This document shows, piece after piece, positions 51,609-59,489 of a stretch of DNA of 64,000 nucleotides (positions are counted from its first letter, which is position 1; each line of letters opens with the position of its first letter). The notes beneath the pieces are model-generated. The model ran no database searches, had not been told where the DNA came from, and saw nothing but the letters and a program-made list of their open reading frames with translations. The translations under genes were made by a program, and so were the position numbers. The stretch spans positions 124,001 through 188,000 of the forward strand of contig JAFAYQ010000063.1 of NCBI GenBank assembly GCA_019240215.1, written 5' to 3'. This DNA is from Actinomycetota bacterium (lineage in GTDB: Bacteria; Actinomycetota; Actinomycetes; Streptosporangiales; Streptosporangiaceae).

Positions 51609-52165
51609 GCCGGCTGCCCTCCGGTCGCGGGCCGGGTCCGCGGCTGCGGCTCCTCCAGCTGCCAGCCGTACTTCTGGCCGGTGGCCACGAAGTCCTCGAC
51701 CGAGGGCATCCGGTAGTCGTGGGTGGGTACCGCCGGGAGCGCGGCCGGCTCGCCCAGCTCCTCGAAGAAGTGCTCGAAGCCGCCCGGCGTGACCGTGATC
51801 AGCATCCGCGACGTGGCCGAGTGGACGAAGATCGAGTGGCTGGTGTCCGGCGGGATCCACACCACGCAGCCCGCGGTCGCCTGCTTGACCGAGTCGCCGA
51901 CCGCGATGTCGACGTCGCCTTCGGCGATGTAGAACAGCTCGGCCTCGTGCGCGTGCCGGTGCACCGGCGCCTGCCAGCCGCGCAAGCAGTCGACCTGGCA
52001 GAACGACAGCATCTGGCTGGTGTCGAGCGCCTTGGCCTTGAACGTGAGCAGGGCCCCGGCGAACCAGACGAGGTCGCCCTCGGACTGGCCCAGCAGGTAG
52101 CCGGCCGGGTCGGCGCCCGGGGTGGGCGTGCCCAGCAACTGGGACTGCGGAGGTGGCACGGTCAT
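51605..52165 (-). CDS. Cupin-domain protein of the aryl-CoA cluster
   Basis: A 186-residue single-cupin protein. The metal motif is PVHRHAHEAELFYIAEGDV and the second motif WIPPDTSHSIFVH. It is much shorter than gentisate 1,2-dioxygenase (a bicupin of about 350 residues), so it is not a simple match for that enzyme. GAGGAG lies 7 bases before ATG 52165. The gene is divergent from PaaX with a 95-base shared promoter region. Confidence 0.88.
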   Translation of the reverse strand: MTVPPPQSQLLGTPTPGADPAGYLLGQSEGDLVWFAGALLTFKAKALDTSQMLSFCQVDCLRGWQAPVHRHAHEAELFYIAEGDVDIAVGDSVKQATAGCVVWIPPDTSHSIFVHSATSRMLITVTPGGFEHFFEELGEPAALPAVPTHDYRMPSVEDFVATGQKYGWQLEEPQPRTRPATGGQPA

Positions 52166-52260
52166 CGTTGACTCCTCGGGTCGTCGTCGCCGTCATTGTG
52201 AGTCATATAAACAACGACCGTCAACAGAGTGTTGCTCTTTATCGGCGTAGGATCGCCCGT

Positions 52261-53094
52261 ATGCGGCCACGGTCGATCGTCTTTGACTTGTTCGGTGACT
52301 ACCTCCGGTACCGGGGCGGCGAGGTCCGGCTGCGCCCGCTCAGCGCGCTGCTGAGCTGCTTCGGGGTGGCCGACAGCACCACCCGGGTGGTGATGGCCCG
52401 GCTGCGCCGCGAGGGCTGGTTCGACACCCGCCCGGTCGGCCGGGAGACCGTCTACCGGCTCACCCCGCGTGGCTGGCAGCTGCTCGACGAGGGGCGGTCG
52501 CGCATCTTCGACCGGGTGCGGGAGCCGTGGGACGGCCAGTGGCAGATGGTCATCTACGCGGTGCCGGAGAGCGACCGGGCGGTCCGCGAGGAGCTGCGCA
52601 AGGAGCTCGCCTGGCTCGGCTTCGGCCCGCTGGCCAGCTCGACCTGGATCAGCCCGCACGACCGGCTGGCGCAGGTCGAGCAGAAGTTCGCCGATCACCC
52701 GACCGTCCGCCTGGACCTGCTCCGGTGCCGCTCGGCCGGGCTGCTGCAGGACCGCGAGATGGTCGGCCGGTGCTGGGATCTGGACATCCTCAACCAGGAC
52801 TACCAGCAGCTGCTGCGCCGGTACCGGCCGCAGCTGCCGCACTACCGGGCCGGGCGGATCGAGCCCCGGCAGGCGCTGGTCGACCGGATGCAGCTGATCT
52901 ACGACTACCGCAAGTTCCCGTTCCGCGATCCGGACCTGCCGGTCGAGCTGCTGCCCGGCGGCTGGCGCGGCCGGGAGGCCCACGAGCTGTTCCTGGCCGT
53001 GCACGAGCTGCTGGGCGAGGCGGCCGGCCGGTTCGTCGACCAGGTGCTGGGTGAGGGTTGCCAGCCCCGCCTACAGGTGTCATTATTTCGTTAA
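52261..53094 (+). CDS. PaaX-type transcriptional regulator
   Basis: A 277-residue PaaX-family repressor. The N-terminal winged helix (about 5-75) has SIVFDLFGDYLRYRGGEVRL and VADSTTRVVMARLRREGWFD; the central PaaX domain has AVPESDRAVREELRKELAWL and PLASSTWISPHD. Family members respond to aryl-CoA thioesters such as phenylacetyl-CoA. Given its neighbours, salicylyl-CoA or a related thioester is the probable ligand. ATG 52261 has TAGGAT (52248-52253) seven bases upstream and no Shine-Dalgarno. Confidence 0.92.
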   Translation: MRPRSIVFDLFGDYLRYRGGEVRLRPLSALLSCFGVADSTTRVVMARLRREGWFDTRPVGRETVYRLTPRGWQLLDEGRSRIFDRVREPWDGQWQMVIYAVPESDRAVREELRKELAWLGFGPLASSTWISPHDRLAQVEQKFADHPTVRLDLLRCRSAGLLQDREMVGRCWDLDILNQDYQQLLRRYRPQLPHYRAGRIEPRQALVDRMQLIYDYRKFPFRDPDLPVELLPGGWRGREAHELFLAVHELLGEAAGRFVDQVLGEGCQPRLQVSLFR

Positions 53095-53129
53095 CCGTCT
53101 CGTAAGTGACACATGTTGAGGTGACTGCG

Positions 53130-54749
53130 GTGCGGATTGCGGTACTCGGCGGCGGTCCGGGCGGGCTGTTCGCGGCCACCCTGGCCAAGACCTCGGACCC
53201 CACCCGGGACGTGACCGTGTTCGAGCGCAACCGGGCGCAGGACACGTTCGGCTTCGGGGTCGTGTTCTCCGACGCCACCCTGCGCGGCCTCGATGACGCC
53301 GACCCGGTGCTGCGGACCGCGCTGGCCGGCCACGGGGTGCACTGGGACCCGATCGAGGTCCGGCTGCACGGTGAGCGGTTCCGCTGCCACGGCAACGGGA
53401 TGGCGGCGGTGGCCCGCACGACCCTGCTGGGGCTGCTCCAGGAGCAGGCGATCAAGGCCGGCGTCGACGTGCGGTTCTCGGCCGCGGTCAGCCCTCCGGA
53501 GCTGCTGCGGGCCGGGTATGACCTGGTCATCGCGGCTGACGGGGCCAACTCGGGGCTGCGGGACCAGTTCGCTGAGGAGTTCCAGCCGAGCGCCGCCACC
53601 GCGACCGCCAAGTTCATCTGGCTGGGCACCAGCTACCCGTTCACCGGGCTGACGTTCGTGCACGAGCGCAGCGAGCACGGCGTCTTCGCGGTGCACGGCT
53701 ACCCGATCGGCGACGGCCGGTCCACGTTCATCGTCGAGACCGACCAGGAGGCGTGGCAGGCGGCCGGCCTGGACGAGTTCGACGTGCGCCAGCCCCCGGG
53801 CGCCAGCGACGAGAAGTCCCGGCGCTACCTGCAGGACCTGTTCGCGGCCGAGATCGACGGCCACCCGCTGCTGGCCAACAACTCCCGGTGGGGCAACTTC
53901 CGGACCCGGCGGGCGGCCCGCTGGCGGCACCGGGCCGGTGACACCTGGGTGGCGTTGCTCGGGGACGCGGCCCACACCGCCCACTTCTCGGTCGGTTCGG
54001 GGACCAAGATGGCGCTCGAAGACGCGGTCGCGCTGGCGGCCGCGCTCGACGATCACCCGGGCGACCTGGACGCGGCGCTGGCCGCCTACGAGGCGGCCCG
54101 GCAGCCGCCGGTGGCCCGGATCCAGGACTCGGCCCGGCCCAGCCTGTCCTGGTGGGAGCACTTCGGCCGGTCCTACGACCGGCTGCCACCCTGGCAGTTC
54201 GCCTATCACTTCTTCACCCGCAGCCTGACCGACGCCAAGCTGCGCCGTCGCGATGAGGACTTCGTGGCCGCCACCCTCGACCGCTGGCGGAGCGTCCACC
54301 GGGCCGACCCGCTCGGCAGCCCGATCGACGTGGCCGGTCAGCGGGTGCCGGGCCGGGTGGTGACGGTGGCCGGGGCCGAGGTGCGCTGGCCGGGTGGAGC
54401 GCTGCCGCTGCTGACCGCGCCCGCCGGGGCCGGCGGCCCCGAGGCTGGCGTCCCTGGGGTTGGCGGCCCCGGGGCCGGCGGTGCCTGGGGCCTGCTGGTG
54501 ACGGCGCCCGCCCGCGAGGCCGGGCTGGCCGCCGCCCTCGGCCAGCTGGCGGCCGGGGTGGCGGCCGGGGCCGCGCTGGTGGCGGTGGCGGGCGGCACCG
54601 CGCTGACCCGGCGGCTGCTGACCGAGGCGGCCCGGCTCGAGCACGGCGCCGTCAGCCTGCTGATCGATGAGGCCGAGGCGGACCGGTTGGCGGACGTGGC
54701 CGAGACCGCGGTCCTGTCCGGCCGCACCGACCTGGTCGGGGCGCCGTGA
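53130..54749 (+). CDS. Salicylyl-CoA 5-hydroxylase-like flavin monooxygenase
   Basis: A 539-residue enzyme. Residues 1-395 are a class A flavin monooxygenase (RIAVLGGGPGGLFAATLAK; DLVIAADGANSGLRDQF; VALLGDAAHTAHFSVGSGTK) of the salicylyl-CoA 5-hydroxylase and 2-aminobenzoyl-CoA monooxygenase type. After a Gly/Pro/Ala linker (about 425-450) comes a short tail (AAGAALVAVAGGTALTRRLL, RLEHGAVSLLIDE, AVLSGRTDLV) that reads like compressed pieces of the OYE-type reductase barrel found in bifunctional relatives. GTG 53130 has GAGG 8 bases upstream; GTG 53106 is in the same frame. Coupled to the ligase by GTGA. Confidence 0.85.
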   Translation: MRIAVLGGGPGGLFAATLAKTSDPTRDVTVFERNRAQDTFGFGVVFSDATLRGLDDADPVLRTALAGHGVHWDPIEVRLHGERFRCHGNGMAAVARTTLLGLLQEQAIKAGVDVRFSAAVSPPELLRAGYDLVIAADGANSGLRDQFAEEFQPSAATATAKFIWLGTSYPFTGLTFVHERSEHGVFAVHGYPIGDGRSTFIVETDQEAWQAAGLDEFDVRQPPGASDEKSRRYLQDLFAAEIDGHPLLANNSRWGNFRTRRAARWRHRAGDTWVALLGDAAHTAHFSVGSGTKMALEDAVALAAALDDHPGDLDAALAAYEAARQPPVARIQDSARPSLSWWEHFGRSYDRLPPWQFAYHFFTRSLTDAKLRRRDEDFVAATLDRWRSVHRADPLGSPIDVAGQRVPGRVVTVAGAEVRWPGGALPLLTAPAGAGGPEAGVPGVGGPGAGGAWGLLVTAPAREAGLAAALGQLAAGVAAGAALVAVAGGTALTRRLLTEAARLEHGAVSLLIDEAEADRLADVAETAVLSGRTDLVGAP

Positions 54750-56401
54750 CCGCGCTGGCCGACGGGTTCGTGCCCTGGCCGTCCGATCTCACCCGGGTCT
54801 ACCGGCAGCGGGGCTGGTGGCGCGGGCAGGCGCTCGGGTCGGAGCTGGCCACCGCCGCTGACCGGCGGCCGGACGCGGTGGCGCTGGCCGACGGGGAGGT
54901 CCGGCTGACCTACCGGTCGCTGCTGGCCCGGGCCGACAGGCTGGCCAGCTGGCTGGTGGACGAGCTGGGGCTGGCCCGCGAGGACCGGCTGGTGGTCCAG
55001 CTGCCCAACTGCTGGCAGTTCGTCGTGCTCACGCTGGCCTGCCTGCGGGCCGGCGTCGTGCCGGTGATGGCGCTGCCCGCGCACCGGCGGCACGAGCTCA
55101 GCCACCTGGTGGCGCACAGCGAGGCGGCCGCCATCGCCGTCCCCGCCACCCTGCGCGGCTTCGACCACGCGGAGCTGGCCGACGAGCTGCGGGCCGATGC
55201 TCCGGCCCTCCAGCACGTACTGGTGGTGGGGACACCGCGCCCGGGTCAGCTCGACCTGACCGAGCACTGCGCGGAACCGGCCACGGCCGCCGGGCACCGG
55301 GCCCGCTGGGACGCCGATCCGCCCGGCCGTTCCGCCGTCGCGGTCTTCCTGCTGTCCGGGGGGACCACCGGACTGCCCAAGCTGATCGCCAGGACCCACG
55401 ACGACTACGCCTACAACGCCAGGGCCAGCGCCGAGCTGTGCGGGCTGGGGCCGGACACCGTCTACCTGGGCACGCTGCCGGTCTCCCACAACTTCCCGCT
55501 GGCCTGCCCCGGCGTCCTCGGCACGCTGCTGGCCGGCGGCCGGGTGGTGATGCTGCCGTCGCCCGACCCGGAGCGGGTGTTCGCCACCATCGCCGCCGAA
55601 GGCGTCACCGTGGCCACCGCGGTGCCCGCGGTCGCCCAGCGCTGGCTCGGCCACGCCCGCCAGCACGGCCCGGATCAGCTCGCCACCCTGCGGCTGCTGC
55701 AGGTGGGCGGGGCCCGGCTGGCCGACGAGGTGGCCCGGACCGTCCGCCCGGTCCTCGGCTGCACCCTCCAGCAGGTGTTCGGCATGGCCGAGGGGCTGCT
55801 CAACTACACCCGGCTGGACGACCCCGAGGACGTCATCTGCACCACCCAGGGCCGCCCGCTGAGCGACGGCGACGAGGTCCGCATCGTCGACCAGACCGGC
55901 CAGGACCTGCCCGACGGGGTGGCCGGGGTGCTGCTCACCCGCGGCCCCTACACTCCGCGCGGTTACTACCGGGCGCCCGAGCAGAACGCCCGGTCGTTCG
56001 CGCCCGGTGGCTGGTACCGCAGCGGCGACATCGTCCGCCGCCGGCCCGACGGCAACCTGGTCGTCGAGGGCCGCGACAAGGACATGATCAACCGGGGCGG
56101 GGAGAAGATCAGCGCCGAAGAGGTGGAGAACCTCGCCTACCGGACCGCGGCCGTCGCCCACGCGGCCGCGGTCTCGATGCCCGACCCCGAGCTGGGCGAA
56201 CGGGTGTGCCTGTACGCGGTGCTCAAGCCGGGAGCGACGCTCACCCTGGGCGAGCTCCGGGCGGCCATGGCCGACGCGGGGGCGGCCCGCTTCACCTGGC
56301 CCGAACGGCTGGAGATCGTCGGCCAGCTGCCGGTCACCAAGGTCGGCAAGGTCGACAAGAAGGCGCTGCGCGACGACATCGCCGACCGGCTCAGCCACTG
56401 A
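54746..56401 (+). CDS. Aryl-AMP ligase (salicylate/2,3-dihydroxybenzoate type)
   Basis: A 551-residue ANL-superfamily enzyme of the DhbE/EntE and salicylyl-AMP ligase type. FVPWPSDLTRVYRQRGWWRG is the usual opening of aryl-acid adenylating enzymes. The P-loop is LLSGGTTGLPKLIARTHDDY, the substrate region has PVSHNFPLACPGVLG (Asn for the ortho-hydroxyl), GRDKDMINRGGEKISAEEVE is motif A8, and TKVGKVDKKALR has the A10 Lys. It should activate salicylate or a related acid for the coupled hydroxylase. GTG 54746 overlaps the hydroxylase stop. Convergent overlap of 11 bases with the next gene. Confidence 0.9.
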   Translation: MTALADGFVPWPSDLTRVYRQRGWWRGQALGSELATAADRRPDAVALADGEVRLTYRSLLARADRLASWLVDELGLAREDRLVVQLPNCWQFVVLTLACLRAGVVPVMALPAHRRHELSHLVAHSEAAAIAVPATLRGFDHAELADELRADAPALQHVLVVGTPRPGQLDLTEHCAEPATAAGHRARWDADPPGRSAVAVFLLSGGTTGLPKLIARTHDDYAYNARASAELCGLGPDTVYLGTLPVSHNFPLACPGVLGTLLAGGRVVMLPSPDPERVFATIAAEGVTVATAVPAVAQRWLGHARQHGPDQLATLRLLQVGGARLADEVARTVRPVLGCTLQQVFGMAEGLLNYTRLDDPEDVICTTQGRPLSDGDEVRIVDQTGQDLPDGVAGVLLTRGPYTPRGYYRAPEQNARSFAPGGWYRSGDIVRRRPDGNLVVEGRDKDMINRGGEKISAEEVENLAYRTAAVAHAAAVSMPDPELGERVCLYAVLKPGATLTLGELRAAMADAGAARFTWPERLEIVGQLPVTKVGKVDKKALRDDIADRLSH

Positions 56402-57056
56402 CGGCGGCCGACGGGGCCGGGCCCGCCTCGAGGGCGCCGGTGCTGTCGTACGGCCGGAACCGGATGAAGGCCGAGCGCTGGTGGAACGGCCGTCGCTGCT
56501 GGGCCGCGACCGCGTCGGCGTGGCCACGGGCGCGGTAGGCGTAGGCGGCCAGCGCGGACGTGTCCCGCCAGGCCGAACAGGTGGCGACCAGCGGCGGGCA
56601 GGCCAGCGCGAGGCCCCACAGCAGACCGGGCGCGTCCAGGGCGGCGGCCTCGGCCCGGGCGCTGGCCCGCAGGAACCGGCCGGTCTGGCTGAGCCGCAAC
56701 CGGCCGAGGGTGACCGCGACCGCGGGCCCGTCGACCGGGTCACCCATGGGCTGGTCGGTGAGGCCGGGCCAGTCGCCGCTGGCGCGCACCGGCGCCAGCC
56801 GTACGTGCCAGCCGCCCGCCAGGGGGGCCGCCGCCGGGCTGGCCAGGAAGGCATCCAGCGCCTGCTCGTCGTCCCAGAACGCCAGCCGGGCGATCCGGTG
56901 CAGGTCCGGCTTGGCCACCAGCGACCGGCTGAGCGGGGCGGTGAGCATGGTCGCGGCCCAGCGCAGGCCCGGCTGCGACCGGGCGGCCGGCGGTCGCCGC
57001 AGCGCCCTGATCACCATGGCCGAGCCGGCGGCGGCCAGGTGTACCGACGCGATCAC
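56391..57056 (-). CDS. Spheroidene-monooxygenase-like protein
   Basis: A 221-residue protein of the family annotated as spheroidene monooxygenase (CrtA-like). Features are ASVHLAAAGSAMVIRAL, ARLAFWDDEQALDAFLASPA, LTLGRLRLSQTGRFLRASAR-like stretch and the C-terminal HQRSAFIRFRPYDSTG. Despite the name, many actinobacterial members have no carotenoid context. ATG 57056 overlaps the stop of the membrane-protein gene by four bases, so the two are an operon. Confidence 0.78.
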   Translation of the reverse strand: MIASVHLAAAGSAMVIRALRRPPAARSQPGLRWAATMLTAPLSRSLVAKPDLHRIARLAFWDDEQALDAFLASPAAAPLAGGWHVRLAPVRASGDWPGLTDQPMGDPVDGPAVAVTLGRLRLSQTGRFLRASARAEAAALDAPGLLWGLALACPPLVATCSAWRDTSALAAYAYRARGHADAVAAQQRRPFHQRSAFIRFRPYDSTGALEAGPAPSAAVSG

Positions 57057-57415
57057 TGGCGGCGGCCGACGACCAGGGCGGCCAGGCCGGCCACCACCGC
57101 GACCGCCACCGCCGCCAGCTCGATCCAGGTGCCGGCGAACGCGCCCGGGTGGCCGGGGTGGCTGAGGTCGTACCGGCTGCGGGTGGCGACGACGCCGCCC
57201 AGCAGCAGGAACCCGCCGCCCAGGACTCCCGCCAGCGGGGCCCAGCGCCAGTGCACGAACAGCACCAGCGCGGCCACCACGACCAGGAGGATCACCCCCG
57301 GCGGGATGACGGGGTAACTCACCCCGCCGATCATCTGCACCACGATCCCGGCCACCGCGGCGACCAGGGCGGCCACCTCGAACCGGGCCGGCTGATTGAG
57401 TCGGGAAAGGGTCAC
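57053..57415 (-). CDS. Small integral membrane protein
   Basis: A 120-residue protein with four membrane helices (about 12-30, 36-52, 58-76, 96-116) and almost no loops. Family unknown. GTG 57415 is chosen because GGAG lies 7 bases upstream; an ATG at 57451 in the same frame lacks a ribosome site. Coupled with the spheroidene-monooxygenase-like gene by a four-base overlap. Confidence 0.7.
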   Translation of the reverse strand: MTLSRLNQPARFEVAALVAAVAGIVVQMIGGVSYPVIPPGVILLVVVAALVLFVHWRWAPLAGVLGGGFLLLGGVVATRSRYDLSHPGHPGAFAGTWIELAAVAVAVVAGLAALVVGRRQ

Positions 57416-57531
57416 GGCAAGCTCCTCGGGAGGACGGTTGGACCAGCCCACCCTCGCTCGCGGGGTCCCGCCCCGTCGCCGGCCGGGGCGCGTATCTTCC
57501 GGCTGCGCCCGCCGCCGTACCGATGGCCGCC

Positions 57532-58200
57532 CTACGGCTGGGCCAGCGGTTGCGCCAGGCCCGACTGGTAGGCGAACACCACCAGCTGGGCCCGGTCGCG
57601 GGCCTGCAGCTTGACCATCGCCCGGCTCACGTGGGTGCGGGCGGTGGCCGGGCTGAGGACCAGCTCGGCCGCGATCTCCTCGTTGGTCAGCCCCAGCGCC
57701 ACCAGCGCCACCACCTCGCGCTCGCGCTCGGTCAGGGCGCTCATCGAGGGCGGCGTGAGCGCGGGCCGGACCGGCCGGGCGGTGAACTCGGCGATCAGCC
57801 GCCGGGTGACGCCGGGCGACAGCAGCGCCTGGCCGCCCGCCACCTCGCGGACCGCCCGGACCAGGTCACCGGGCTGGGTGTGCTTGACCAGGAACCCGCT
57901 GGCGCCGCCGCGCAGCGCCTCGAACACGTACTCGTCGAGCTCGAACGTGGTCAGCACCAGGATCCGGACCGCCGCCAGCGTTTCGTCCTGACTGATCTGG
58001 CGGGCCGCGGCCAGCCCGTCCACCCCGGGCATGCGGATGTCCATCAGCACCACGTCCGGGCGGGTTTCGCGAGCGAGCCGGACGGCGGCGGCCCCGTCGT
58101 CGGCCTGGCCGACCACCTCGAGGTCGTCTTCGGCGCCCAGGATCATCGCGAACCCGGCCCGGACCAGCGGCTGGTCGTCGGCCAGCAGCACCCGGATCAC
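57532..58200 (-). CDS. NarL-type response regulator
   Basis: A 222-residue response regulator. The receiver (1-120) has DDQ, the phospho-Asp in DVVLMDIRMPGVDG and the Lys in FLVKHTQ. The LuxR HTH (about 155-212) is LTEREREVVALVALGLTNEE then SPATARTHVSRAMV. GTG 58200 overlaps the kinase stop (GTGA). Confidence 0.95.
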   Translation of the reverse strand: MIRVLLADDQPLVRAGFAMILGAEDDLEVVGQADDGAAAVRLARETRPDVVLMDIRMPGVDGLAAARQISQDETLAAVRILVLTTFELDEYVFEALRGGASGFLVKHTQPGDLVRAVREVAGGQALLSPGVTRRLIAEFTARPVRPALTPPSMSALTEREREVVALVALGLTNEEIAAELVLSPATARTHVSRAMVKLQARDRAQLVVFAYQSGLAQPLAQP

Positions 58201-59351
58201 GGCCGCCCCGCCCACTCCGCGCGGACCAGGAAGCCGCCGTCCGGAGCCGGCCCGGCCTGGAGGTGGCCGCCGGTCGAGCCGACCCGCTCGCGCAGGCCGA
58301 TGATCCCCACCCCGGTCCCCGGGCCGGCCACCGCCCGGGCCGGGCCGTCGTCGCCGACCTCGACCAGCACCCGGCCGTCCCCGTCGCTCTCCAGCCGCAC
58401 CCGGGCGGTGGCGGCCTGCGAGTGCCGCAGCACGTTGGTCAGCGACTCCTGCACCACCCGGTAGGCGGCGGTCCCGATCACCCGCGGCACCGCCTGGACC
58501 GGACCCTGCACCGTCAGCGCGACGGCCAGGCCGGCCGCGGTCGTGGTCTCGGCCAGCCGGGCGATCTCCCGGGTCCCCGGCAGCGGGGCGCGGTCGGCCC
58601 GCTCGGTGCCGTCGCGCAGCACCGCCAGCATGGCCGCCAGCTCGTCGAGCACGTCCCCGCTGGCCCGCTGGATCACCGTCAGCGCGGCCGCGGTGGTCGG
58701 CCCGGCCGCCTCCGGCCGCCTGCTGAGCAGGTGGGCGACCGCCCCGGCCTGCACGTTGATCGTGGCCATGCCGTGGGCGACGCTGTCGTGCAGGTCCCGG
58801 GCGATCCGCAGCCGCTCCTCGGCGACCCGCCGCCGGGCCTCGGCTTCCCGGCTCCGCTCGGCCGCCCGGGCCCGTTCGCGCAGCCCGTCCAGGTACCGGC
58901 GGCGGCTGCGGAGGGCGTCGGCCCCAAGCACGGCCGCCGCCGTCCAGCCCGCGAAGACGGCCGCCAGCAGCAGCCCGTGGTAGCCGGCCAGCACCGCGGC
59001 CACGCTGAGGACCACGAACATCGCGGCCGCGCCGGTGACCGCCACCCGGCGGCTGGTCCGCCAGCTCAGCACGCCCAGCGCGATCCATCCGGTGACCCAA
59101 ACCGGCCCGTCCGGGTAGCGGCGGACCACGAACACCGCCAGCAGCGCCGTGACCAGGGTGGCCGCCGCCCGCGGGCGCCGCCAGGCCAGGCCGACGGCGA
59201 CGCCCGCCGCCACCAGCAGCGCGTAGCCGAGCGCGTCGAGCGCCCGGCCACCCGGGTGGGCGGGCGCGGGCGTCGCCACCAGCACCCCGGTCGCCAGCGC
59301 GCCCACCAGGACGTCCGGCCACCAGCCACGAGCGTCCATCACAGCCGTCAC
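58197..59351 (-). CDS. NarX-type sensor histidine kinase
   Basis: A 384-residue kinase with five or six membrane helices (10-145), HisKA_3 with His in RLRIARDLHDSVAHGMATIN, and HATPase (RVVQESLTNVLRHSQAATAR; GTGVGIIGLRERVGSTGGHL). It pairs with the regulator encoded directly downstream. The start is GTG 59351 or ATG 59339; neither has a clear ribosome site. The promoter region holds several CTACG/CGTAG half-sites including a perfect inverted repeat (59400-59423). Confidence 0.93.
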   Translation of the reverse strand: MTAVMDARGWWPDVLVGALATGVLVATPAPAHPGGRALDALGYALLVAAGVAVGLAWRRPRAAATLVTALLAVFVVRRYPDGPVWVTGWIALGVLSWRTSRRVAVTGAAAMFVVLSVAAVLAGYHGLLLAAVFAGWTAAAVLGADALRSRRRYLDGLRERARAAERSREAEARRRVAEERLRIARDLHDSVAHGMATINVQAGAVAHLLSRRPEAAGPTTAAALTVIQRASGDVLDELAAMLAVLRDGTERADRAPLPGTREIARLAETTTAAGLAVALTVQGPVQAVPRVIGTAAYRVVQESLTNVLRHSQAATARVRLESDGDGRVLVEVGDDGPARAVAGPGTGVGIIGLRERVGSTGGHLQAGPAPDGGFLVRAEWAGRP

Positions 59352-59399
59352 GCTACGCCGGCCGACTGTACGCAGGCATCGTCCGGCGAGCGTAGTTGG

Positions 59400-59423
59400 C
59401 GCCTACGCCCCCGGGCGTAGGCG
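59400..59423. promoter_or_regulatory. Perfect inverted repeat CGCCTACGCCC-CC-GGGCGTAGGCG
   Basis: A perfect 11-base inverted repeat with two central C. Two more copies of the half-site lie near it (GCGTAG at about 59390 and GCTACGCC at about 59352). It lies between the histidine kinase and the divergent serine hydrolase. It is probably the binding site of the adjacent NarL-type regulator; a hairpin is possible as well. Confidence 0.6.
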
Positions 59424-59489
59424 GGCCGATTATTCCCATGCGGCTGGCACGTCTCTGAGTGGTGATCATCGGAATTAAAGGGGATGCCC

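Noticed and set aside
54338..56854. An 838-codon open frame opposite the ligase
   Set aside because: Antisense shadow of the hydroxylase and ligase genes, with no recognisable domain.
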